A DNA stretch of 11,376 nt. Origin: Candidatus Sumerlaeota bacterium (lineage in GTDB: Bacteria > UBP6 > UBA1177). Below are positions 1-5,855 of this stretch, piece by piece. The notes beneath the pieces are model-generated. The model was not told the origin of the DNA. It made no database searches and saw nothing but the letters and a program-made list of their open reading frames with translations. Made by a program: the position numbers and the translations under genes. Each line of letters opens with the position of its first letter. The stretch's first letter is position 1. The DNA lies in contig SLGQ01000095.1 in NCBI GenBank assembly GCA_007136595.1, forward strand, positions 1 to 11,376. Direction: 5' to 3'.

Positions 1-167
1 GAGAAAAAAGAAACCACAACAATTTTAGTATCCGCTTCTCCCCTCACTTTTTCAGTTGAATAAAGTGCCCCCCCAAGAGTATAAAGTTCAAAGTCGTACT
101 TGCTGTGATCCGAACCTGAAACAATAACTGCAAAAAACATCAATGTTAAAAACAATAACTTTTTCAT
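1..167 (-). CDS. Exported redoxin/thioredoxin-like protein, N-terminal fragment
   Basis: Only the first 55 codons lie in the window; the gene continues past base 1. It starts at ATG 165-167, with GAGG five bases upstream. The protein opens with Lys-Lys and a hydrophobic stretch (residues 4-17), a typical Sec signal. It then reads YDFELYTLGGALYST, followed by a VRG and a strand KIVVVSFF. This order (F-x-L-x-T-x-x-G, a dG turn, a RG loop, then a hydrophobic strand ending in aromatic residues) matches the start of the TlpA/ResA/AhpC-TSA thioredoxin fold, where the next residues normally hold the CxxC or peroxidatic Cys. That site is outside the window, so reductase, peroxidase and inactive forms cannot be told apart. 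A run of seven G's lies at codons 32-34; the frame is open through it. A role in periplasmic thiol chemistry is inferred only. Confidence 0.6.
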   Translation of the reverse strand, partial: MKKLLFLTLMFFAVIVSGSDHSKYDFELYTLGGALYSTEKVRGEADTKIVVVSFF

Positions 168-251
168 TCCGCCCTCAAAATAAATAAACACCAATAACTG
201 CCATTACACTAACATAAAAACAAATAGATTCAAAATTTTTGGGAGTTACTA

Positions 252-1625
252 CTATTTCGGGCAGACATGTTCCAGACCATATTCAAATATGAGGTCTGTA
301 ACATCACCGATCGGAGTTTCTTCAGGATGGTATAAAGGGATGTCGTATCCTTCATAATGAATTGCTCCGCCACCACCGTCCTGCATTACATTGATGGCAA
401 CTTTAACATCCATTTTCTTACCGAAACCGATCGCAGCAATACATAAAGAATCAATGTCAATGTCACCTGTTTGATCAAACTGCTCACCGACAGCTATTAT
501 TATTGACTCATCCCCGAAAGGACTTATATTGTGGAATCCGGGAGTAACTTCATCTGTTTTAAACATTACAACAACCTGTGGTCCGAACATTTCAATATTT
601 TGAAAAGTTATCGGAGTATAAGCAATTGATGCAAAAAGTGTAAAGAAGTTTTCAGGAAGAGGGGAAAAACCCTTATTTACAGCAAGGGCATATCTCCCTC
701 CCGATTTTCCGGAAAAGATACTTGGCTGTTGAAGAAAATTCTTTCCGGCATAGTTACCGTTCATATCAAGAGGAGTTCTGTTAAGGACATTCAAAGTATA
801 TGTGGCATCAAAATCACATTTATCCTCTTCATTATCTTTGGGAACACAAAGTCTTTTTGAATCAACAATGTTGTTTGTATTAACTACCATCCTGTTAATA
901 AATCCATAAGGAGGAACATCAAAAGTAGGATCGCATGTAGTCATATCCCATTTGCAAGTTTCAGGGTTACAGACAGCCTCTCCACCTCTGTATGCCAGCC
1001 AGTCCTCTTCCATACAGTCGAGAGTGTCGCCCACTTCACACTCCTCTCCTTCTTCAAGAACACCGTTACCGCACTGAGGTTTGCAATCAGATATATCCCA
1101 ACTTTTACAGTCGTCTGCACACGTTGCAATACCTGATGTAAAACCTTCACCGAGAGCTGAACAGTCAATTGCACCGCCGTCACAAACTTCTCCGTCATCA
1201 ATAACTCCGTTTCCACAGAGATCAGCAAGTTCGCAACTTTCAACGATCCAACCGTCACACTCATCATTGCAAGCAGCTTTTCCACCGGAATATTTAACAC
1301 TGTCTATTTCGGTACAATCTTTTTCATTACCGTCACAAACTTCACCCTCTTCAACGATATCGTTTCCACACTCAGGAGCAGCATCGGATACACATGCAGA
1401 AGTGTCCCAGCCGTCACAAGTTGAATTGCAACTTGCTTCCCCCGATGAAAATTTTGAATCAACTTCCGAGCATGCTTTTTTATTGCCGTCACAAACTTCA
1501 CCTTCTTCAACAATTCCGTTTCCACACTCAGCTTGTGCTTCGTCATCAATTTCTCCGGAACCGTCAGAACAAGATGCAATAAACACAAAACTCAACACCA
1601 TAAACAATGAAATCAAAAACTTCAT
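252..1625 (-). CDS. Lipoprotein with four six-cysteine repeats and an unrecognised C-terminal domain
   Basis: 457 aa. ATG at 1623-1625 is preceded by AAGGGGG at a spacing of five bases. Residues 1-18 are a lipoprotein signal ending in IAS, with lipid-acceptor Cys19. An acidic linker follows, then four tandem repeats at residues 34-78, 86-131, 137-181 and 185-231. Each repeat begins CGN(G/D)(I/V), contains EEGE(V/E)C or DDGEVC, and holds exactly six cysteines with conserved spacing and a late W-D-x-x-x-C. This is the cysteine-rich repeat widespread in secreted proteins of Myxococcota and related bacteria; the repeats are probably disulphide-bonded on the cell surface or in the periplasm. Residues 232-457 form a separate domain with four more cysteines (260, 270, 395, 455) and several predicted beta-strands, which I cannot assign to a family. 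It might bind a ligand or another protein. The gene is monocistronic in appearance and diverges from the kinase gene. Confidence 0.85.
   Translation of the reverse strand: MKFLISLFMVLSFVFIASCSDGSGEIDDEAQAECGNGIVEEGEVCDGNKKACSEVDSKFSSGEASCNSTCDGWDTSACVSDAAPECGNDIVEEGEVCDGNEKDCTEIDSVKYSGGKAACNDECDGWIVESCELADLCGNGVIDDGEVCDGGAIDCSALGEGFTSGIATCADDCKSWDISDCKPQCGNGVLEEGEECEVGDTLDCMEEDWLAYRGGEAVCNPETCKWDMTTCDPTFDVPPYGFINRMVVNTNNIVDSKRLCVPKDNEEDKCDFDATYTLNVLNRTPLDMNGNYAGKNFLQQPSIFSGKSGGRYALAVNKGFSPLPENFFTLFASIAYTPITFQNIEMFGPQVVVMFKTDEVTPGFHNISPFGDESIIIAVGEQFDQTGDIDIDSLCIAAIGFGKKMDVKVAINVMQDGGGGAIHYEGYDIPLYHPEETPIGDVTDLIFEYGLEHVCPK
933..1526 (-). repeat. Four tandem coding repeats (about 45 codons each)
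   Basis: These are the DNA units encoding the six-cysteine repeats (residues 34-231 of the lipoprotein). The first two units are still similar at DNA level: a segment of about 50 bases around 1490-1540 aligns with one around 1328-1378 with only about six mismatches. The third shares a 15-base identical core (gccgtcacaaacttc) with the first. The fourth is the most diverged. This pattern suggests growth by tandem duplication, the first pair being the youngest or most homogenised. Confidence 0.8.
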
Positions 1626-1665
1626 GAAATCCCCCTTGAAATAAACTGCAAAAACATGACGGTCA

Positions 1666-1693
1666 ATTATACTTTAGCAGAGAAAAAAAACAA
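1666..1693 (-). promoter_or_regulatory. Sigma70-type promoter for the cysteine-repeat lipoprotein
   Basis: Read on the minus strand: -35 TTGTTT (1688-1693), a 16-base spacer, then a perfect -10 TATAAT (1666-1671). The -10 lies about 40 bases before the lipoprotein ATG. The -35 box is only moderate, so this is a sequence-match prediction. Confidence 0.45.
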
Positions 1694-1757
1694 ATACTTT
1701 TTCAAATGTTTAAAGAAAAAACAACCGGAGTATAATAAATGCACCAAATGACTTTAT

Positions 1758-1786
1758 TTGATTTTTAAGTTAGGCTCTGATATAAA
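1758..1786 (+). promoter_or_regulatory. Sigma70-type promoter for the histidine kinase
   Basis: -35 TTGATT (1758-1763), a spacer of exactly 17 bases, and -10 TATAAA (1781-1786) preceded by TGA, which gives an extended -10 (TGn). It leaves a leader of roughly 40 bases before the kinase ATG. A second TATAAT (1731-1736) lies upstream but has no good -35. Confidence 0.5.
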
Positions 1787-1831
1787 CTTATTGTTGTGAG
1801 CTGTTTTCTCTTTAATGAATAAGGTTGAAAA

Positions 1832-3169
1832 ATGTTTTTTGATGATCTTTCCCGTCACAGTGAATTTTACATTGAAAAAGAAAAAGAAATCCTTTCTTAC
1901 TTAAGATTTGCCATATTTTCGGCAGTGATTATAACCCTGATTTCACTTTTTCTTGATATTAGTGTTTATGATGAAAATCGGTTTGTTCTGTGGAGGATGG
2001 TGATCATTGCAGGGTCATTTATCGTCTTTATCTATGATCTGTTAAGAAAAAAATGGGGGAATTATAAAAAAACTGTCTATTTCAATGTTTTATTTCATTT
2101 TTTAATAACAGTTTCTGTTGCCGGAATGGTTTTTATTATTTTAACCGGAGAAGATTTTGCTCAGATATACACTTCTAACATGGTTATGACCTTTTCTCTC
2201 ATAGTTGTCAGCCAGTCATACTTTATTTCTAAAGCTGCAAAATTTTTTTACATTTCCGTTATTCCGCCAGTCACAACAATGACCATTGCACTTGTTTTAA
2301 AAAATGTTCCCGTTGACTATTGGCTTGTTTTATTTAATTTTTATGTCCTTGTTCTTATTGTTCTTTACCTCAGCCATAGAAAAATATCCAGAGATACAAG
2401 AGATTTTTATGAAACAAAAAAAAGAAATGAAGAAATTCTCGAACTGAAAGAAAACAACATTAAAGATGAGTTAATAAGCAATGTAAGTCACGAACTCAGA
2501 AGCCCGCTAATGGGAATAATAGGGATCCAGGAATTGATAATGGATATGGATATCTCTCAGGAACAAAAGGACTTGCTTTCACTTTCAAGACAGTCTGCAC
2601 ACCAGCTACTCCAAATGATAAATGACATCCTTGAAGTTTCCACAAAAAATGAGTACAGGATATCTTTGAAGCTTCAGGAAATTGATATATGCCAGTTCAC
2701 ACGGCAGATATTTGACCAAATGTGTCCTCCAAAAAATGAAAATATCGAGTATATCTTCAAGTGTCTTGATGATCGATCTTTAATGGTCATGACAGATCCT
2801 GTAAAGCTTGGACAAATATTTAACAATCTTTTGGGAAATGCCTGCAAGTTTACTGAAAAAGGAAAGATTTCATTTGAAGTATCAAAATATTCCGAAGATG
2901 AAAACATAGTAGGACTTCAATTTGTTGTTAAAGATACAGGCATTGGTGTTCCTGAAGATAAAACAGAGAAAATATTTGAAAGATTTTACCAGGTTGACAG
3001 CGGTCTTTCAAAAAAATTCAAAGGAACGGGAATCGGTCTGTCAATAGTGAAAATGTTAACTGAAATGATGGGTGGAACGGTAGAATGTCAAAGTAAACCG
3101 GGAGAAGGAGCAGAGTTCATTGTCAAAATCAACTTTGCAAAACCGGGAAAAGCTACTCCCATTTCTTAG
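1832..3169 (+). CDS. Orphan membrane sensor histidine kinase
   Basis: 445 aa. ATG at 1832 follows AAGG (1821-1824) at a spacing of seven bases. The first 23 residues are cytoplasmic-looking, followed by about six hydrophobic helices (roughly 24-42, 51-70, 82-104, 116-132, 138-156, 162-181) with very short loops; the sensor is therefore buried in the membrane rather than a periplasmic domain. A charged linker, probably coiled coil (182-212), leads to the HisKA domain with SNVSHELRSP; His220 is the expected autophosphorylation site. The HATPase_c domain has the N box (QIFNNLLGNACKFT, 328-341), G1 (DTGIGVP, 368-374), F box (IFERFYQ, 381-387) and G2 (GTGIGLSIVK, 398-407), so all catalytic motifs are intact. 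There is no PAS, HAMP or receiver domain, and no response regulator gene lies nearby; partner and stimulus are unknown. Its last 17 bases overlap the end of the convergent ankyrin gene. Confidence 0.93.
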   Translation: MFFDDLSRHSEFYIEKEKEILSYLRFAIFSAVIITLISLFLDISVYDENRFVLWRMVIIAGSFIVFIYDLLRKKWGNYKKTVYFNVLFHFLITVSVAGMVFIILTGEDFAQIYTSNMVMTFSLIVVSQSYFISKAAKFFYISVIPPVTTMTIALVLKNVPVDYWLVLFNFYVLVLIVLYLSHRKISRDTRDFYETKKRNEEILELKENNIKDELISNVSHELRSPLMGIIGIQELIMDMDISQEQKDLLSLSRQSAHQLLQMINDILEVSTKNEYRISLKLQEIDICQFTRQIFDQMCPPKNENIEYIFKCLDDRSLMVMTDPVKLGQIFNNLLGNACKFTEKGKISFEVSKYSEDENIVGLQFVVKDTGIGVPEDKTEKIFERFYQVDSGLSKKFKGTGIGLSIVKMLTEMMGGTVECQSKPGEGAEFIVKINFAKPGKATPIS

Positions 3170-4283
3170 ACTCTTCAGACAAAATCCTTTGTAACGCTGC
3201 ATGTCCTTTTTCTTTAGCGATATCTTCGGCAGTTTTGCCGGAAACCTGTCTGATAGTAGGGTCGGCATTTTTTTCAAGCAGTTTTCTCACCGTACTTACC
3301 ATGTTTCTTTGTGCGGCATACATTAATGCAGTGTTTCCAAATTCATCAGTAAGATCAAAATTCATCTTTTTATCAAGAAGAAGATTTATCAAGCTTAGTC
3401 TGTCTTGTTCAATTGCGATCATCAATGCACTTTTACCGCCTTTATATCTGTGGTTAAAATTAGCGTTTATCCCTTTTCTTACCAAATGTTCCGCCGCTTC
3501 AAGGTTGTTGTTATGAACAGCAAAAACAAAAAGATCGGCACTGCCGCTTCTAAAGTAATTTCCATTGGGATCCACACCATTATCAAGAAGTATCCTGACA
3601 ATTCCGTTATGCTTTTTTTCTACAGCTATGAGTATTCCGGGTTTTCCATCCCTGTCTCTTATATTTACATCAACGCCCTGTTTTATCAGGTTTCGAAGTT
3701 TTGACTCATTACCGTTATTAACTGCATCAAAAAAATCAAGCGGCTGCTTGTCAAGCCGGCTCAATAACCGGAAGCAATCTCCGGCTCTTGCATCAATTGC
3801 ATAATCAAGGGCGGTTTTTCCGGCATTTGATCTCTGATTCCTGTCAAAACCTTTATCAAGAAGCATTTTTAGAACTTTCAGATCGTTTCCTTCCGCAGCA
3901 TACATCATTATGTTTTTGCCTGCAGGGTCAACAGCCTCAAGGTCTGCACCCGCTTTTATGAGCATATTTGAAATTTGACTGTTTTTAAGTGCAAGAGCAT
4001 GCATCAACGCTGTTTTGCCATCGGGTCCTTTCAGCTCTGTGTTTACCCCGTGCTTCAGGAAAACAGACACCACACCTGTATCGCCGGCTGTGACAGAGGT
4101 TATGAAAAGAGGCCATTCTTCTTCAATAAAGTTAACATCCGCTCCTTGTTGAAGTGCTTTTTCAACTTTCTGAGGATTCCCTGCCTGAACGGCTGCAGAA
4201 AACAGCATATTTATATCTTCCGCACCATGAACAGTTTTAAGCATTGGAAGAAGTATTACAAAAAAGAGTAGTAGTTTTTTCAT
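3153..4283 (-). CDS. Exported ankyrin-repeat protein (about 11 repeats)
   Basis: 376 aa, ATG at 4281-4283 with a weak GTGAG element upstream. Residues 1-20 form a Sec signal peptide (KK, a leucine-rich core, then V-H-G before Ala21), so the protein is probably periplasmic or released. The rest is almost wholly ankyrin repeats. Units begin near residues 26, 57, 89, 122, 155, 183, 213, 249, 284, 317 and 349, several with the classic G-K/N-T-A-L-M-x-A-A start and L-L-x-x-G-A-D-x-N end. Unit 5 (155-177) is short and units 6-8 are degenerate. Ankyrin arrays bind proteins; no catalytic domain is attached. Periplasmic ankyrin proteins are known in other Gram-negatives (for example Pseudomonas AnkB, linked to catalase KatB), but no such partner is visible here. 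It converges on, and overlaps, the histidine kinase gene. Confidence 0.9.
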   Translation of the reverse strand: MKKLLLFFVILLPMLKTVHGAEDINMLFSAAVQAGNPQKVEKALQQGADVNFIEEEWPLFITSVTAGDTGVVSVFLKHGVNTELKGPDGKTALMHALALKNSQISNMLIKAGADLEAVDPAGKNIMMYAAEGNDLKVLKMLLDKGFDRNQRSNAGKTALDYAIDARAGDCFRLLSRLDKQPLDFFDAVNNGNESKLRNLIKQGVDVNIRDRDGKPGILIAVEKKHNGIVRILLDNGVDPNGNYFRSGSADLFVFAVHNNNLEAAEHLVRKGINANFNHRYKGGKSALMIAIEQDRLSLINLLLDKKMNFDLTDEFGNTALMYAAQRNMVSTVRKLLEKNADPTIRQVSGKTAEDIAKEKGHAALQRILSEESKKWE

Positions 4284-4329
4284 TATAAAAAGCTCACTGT
4301 TTATTACTGCAAAAAACTTAAACGACTTT

Positions 4330-4357
4330 ATTATATGATCGCCTGTTTTTTTTTCAA
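4330..4357 (-). promoter_or_regulatory. Sigma70-type promoter for the ankyrin-repeat gene
   Basis: Minus strand: -35 TTGAAA (4352-4357), a 16-base spacer that begins with an A-run, and a perfect -10 TATAAT (4330-4335), about 46 bases before the ATG. It lies in the 110-bp gap behind the amidohydrolase gene, so the ankyrin gene probably has its own transcript start although both genes face the same way. I see no terminator hairpin for the amidohydrolase in this gap. Confidence 0.5.
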
Positions 4358-4393
4358 GATTAAGTTATCTGCAGTTAAATCATTTTTATAGTT

Positions 4394-5593
4394 TCAGTTT
4401 CCGGAGATTTTTACTTTTCTGTTTTGATCATCTATTTGAAGGGAGAGGAGTCTGGTTTTGTCGCTTATACAGTAACCGTCAACAAATTCAGACAACTCAA
4501 GTTTCTGTATGGGAAAGGGGGGCCACAAAGACTGTTCAAGAGCAAATTCAACTCCATGAGGCATTCCGTCAGAACCGAATATGAGATCTTTTCCCGGAAT
4601 AAAACCTGCCTTATCTATGAGCATTCTGAAGGGATTGTTCTGCTCCACATATTTCCGGGGGATTCTATCTGCATAAATAATCGAGTCTTCATTGAAATTT
4701 GGCTGCAAAGACAATATTATCCCAAGATCTTTAGCTTTTTTCGCACTTTTTTCAAAAATGAATTGACAGTGTTCTATCCTTACAGGTTTTGTCAGGTTAT
4801 TTCTGCGGAGAATTTCTGTAGCCGATATTATCTGATCTATTGCCCTGTCTCCGATAGCATGAATTGCCACACCGTTTGATATTTCAACACTTTCTTCCAT
4901 CAGCTCCGTAAGCACCTTGTCCGGATATGTCAGGAATCCTTTTTCGCCTGTAATATATGGCTCTCCGATTGCAGCAGTAGCTGCACCATTTGCCCCGTCT
5001 GTAAAAAGCTTCACCCCTTTTATCTTTTTTTGTGTGTCTCCGGACAACGATTTAAATGTCTTCAGATCCGCCCAGAAAAAAATTCTGTCTGAAATTTCTG
5101 AGTTTTTTATCATTTGATAAAAATCTTCTGAAGGGAGAAGCATATCTTCAGTTTCATAAATACCGAATTTTGTTTCAAGAAATTTTGCGTACCCAAGAAC
5201 TGTTTCGAGCGGTGTTGGAAAAATTCTCGAAAAGAAAAGAACCAGTTCCGTCAAATGCTCTTCACACCAGTCAACATTCTTATAATTTCTTATGATTTCA
5301 GGATATTCATCTTGAAGCATTTTTTCAGCCCGACTGTTCAAAACAAATCCGTGAAGCGAAAGATTGGCTATAAGAACAGGAGGAAGCATCTCCAGTTCAC
5401 TGTCTGAAAACCTGAAGCTTCCACTGTTCCATCCATAAACTGCATTGAGTTGATCATCGGGAAAAGTTTTCAGAACATCAAGAACTTGGTCTTTATCTTT
5501 CATTTCTTTAATGTTCAGTGCACTTGCAAGACCGGCATAAAGAGAAAAATGACTGTGATGATCATGTAAATAAGGAATTGATATCTGCTTCAT
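4394..5593 (-). CDS. YtcJ-like metal-dependent amidohydrolase, minimal form
   Basis: 399 aa from ATG 5591-5593. An upstream extension to TTG 5623 is open, but GGAG (5600-5603) sits six bases before this ATG and nothing comparable precedes the other candidates. Motifs of the amidohydrolase_3 (YtcJ/AepA-like) family appear in order: a metal-binding HDHHSH (10-15) where the family has DSHxH; SLHGFVLNSRA (79-89); GVKLFTDGANG (193-203), with Lys195 a candidate for the metal-bridging residue; AIHAIGDRAID (244-253); RIEHCQ (272-277); LQPNF (296-300); and FGSDGMP (339-345). Members hydrolyse amide or related bonds; the substrate cannot be read from the sequence. Family members are usually about 500-570 aa, with a beta-domain formed from both ends. 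Here the protein starts almost at the metal motif and ends soon after the last Asp motif, so that domain seems absent. No signal peptide: cytoplasmic. Confidence 0.85.
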   Translation of the reverse strand: MKQISIPYLHDHHSHFSLYAGLASALNIKEMKDKDQVLDVLKTFPDDQLNAVYGWNSGSFRFSDSELEMLPPVLIANLSLHGFVLNSRAEKMLQDEYPEIIRNYKNVDWCEEHLTELVLFFSRIFPTPLETVLGYAKFLETKFGIYETEDMLLPSEDFYQMIKNSEISDRIFFWADLKTFKSLSGDTQKKIKGVKLFTDGANGAATAAIGEPYITGEKGFLTYPDKVLTELMEESVEISNGVAIHAIGDRAIDQIISATEILRRNNLTKPVRIEHCQFIFEKSAKKAKDLGIILSLQPNFNEDSIIYADRIPRKYVEQNNPFRMLIDKAGFIPGKDLIFGSDGMPHGVEFALEQSLWPPFPIQKLELSEFVDGYCISDKTRLLSLQIDDQNRKVKISGN

Positions 5594-5599
5594 TACAAA

Positions 5600-5603
5600 C
5601 TCC
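5600..5603 (-). promoter_or_regulatory. Ribosome binding site that sets the amidohydrolase start
   Basis: GGAG on the minus strand, six bases before ATG 5591-5593. The in-frame upstream ATG (5603-5605) and TTG (5621-5623) have no Shine-Dalgarno sequence, so the short form is preferred. Confidence 0.65.
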
Positions 5604-5636
5604 ATGACATAAAATAATTTCAAAACCTGCTCATCA

Positions 5637-5664
5637 ATAATACCCCTATCTTTTCAGAGGTCAA
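5637..5664 (-). promoter_or_regulatory. Sigma70-type promoter for the amidohydrolase
   Basis: Minus strand: -35 TTGACC (5659-5664), a 16-base spacer, and -10 TATTAT (5637-5642), about 43 bases before the preferred ATG. Both boxes match the consensus at five of six positions. This placement also favours the shorter reading frame. Confidence 0.5.
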
Positions 5665-5775
5665 TTGAATTATCAGTTTTACTTTTTTACATGGTCAGTG
5701 TGTATAAGTTCCATTGTTAAAACTTACAGTTTTTGCTTTTATACAAACCGGAGACTTAATTTAAGCTGGTTTTTC

Positions 5776-5803
5776 TTGACATTTTGACTGCTCATATTAC
5801 CTT
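5776..5803 (+). promoter_or_regulatory. Possible promoter for the glycosyltransferase operon
   Basis: A perfect -35 TTGACA (5776-5781) is followed after 16 bases by TACCTT (5798-5803), a poor -10. The rest of the spacer (5665-5855) is AT-rich and offers only weaker alternatives such as TTGTTA (5714-5719) with TTTATA (5738-5743). The operon must have a promoter here because the upstream gene diverges, but its exact position is unsure. Confidence 0.25.
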
Positions 5804-5809
5804 GATTCA

Positions 5810-5829
5810 GGTATTTATCGGGTATTTAT
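5810..5829 (+). repeat. Two GGTATTTAT direct repeats, 11-bp period
   Basis: GGTATTTAT occurs at 5810-5818 and again at 5821-5829, just before the ribosome binding site of the glycosyltransferase. The period of 11 bp is about one helical turn, as seen in direct-repeat operator sites. With only two copies in AT-rich DNA, chance or local slippage is equally possible. Confidence 0.35.
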
Positions 5830-5842
5830 TGAAAAAATATTT

Positions 5843-5848
5843 GGAGAG
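5843..5848 (+). promoter_or_regulatory. Ribosome binding site that sets the glycosyltransferase start
   Basis: GGAGAG, seven bases before ATG 5856. The frame is open back to TTG 5784, but the extra 24 residues have no Shine-Dalgarno sequence in front and would overlap the probable promoter and the direct repeat. Confidence 0.65.
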
Positions 5849-5855
5849 CTTCTTA

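Noticed and set aside
168..251. Search for a terminator behind the lipoprotein gene
   Set aside because: Only an AT-only palindrome (CAAAAATTTTG on the minus strand) is present, without a GC stem and T-run; not a credible terminator.
941..1588. Additional minus-strand frames of 94 and 119 codons
   Set aside because: They lie in another frame within the lipoprotein gene, kept open by the same tandem repeats, and show no recognisable features.
1081..1644. Long plus-strand open frame (187 codons) with Pro/Ser-rich repeats
   Set aside because: It is the antisense of the cysteine-repeat region; its repeats mirror those of the real gene, composition is low-complexity and there is no good ribosome binding site.
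1721..1757. Shared CCGGAG motif in the leaders of the kinase (about 1725) and glycosyltransferase (about 5748)
   Set aside because: The match is only about ten bases, the motif also occurs inside coding DNA (for example near 2145), and it resembles a common codon pair or a ribosome binding site.
5594..5623. Ten-residue N-terminal extension of the amidohydrolase from TTG
   Set aside because: ATG 5591-5593 has GGAG six bases upstream, while the TTG and the intermediate ATG have none.
5784..5855. 24-residue N-terminal extension of the glycosyltransferase from TTG
   Set aside because: No Shine-Dalgarno sequence precedes the TTG, it overlaps promoter-like DNA, and ATG 5856 has GGAGAG at good spacing.
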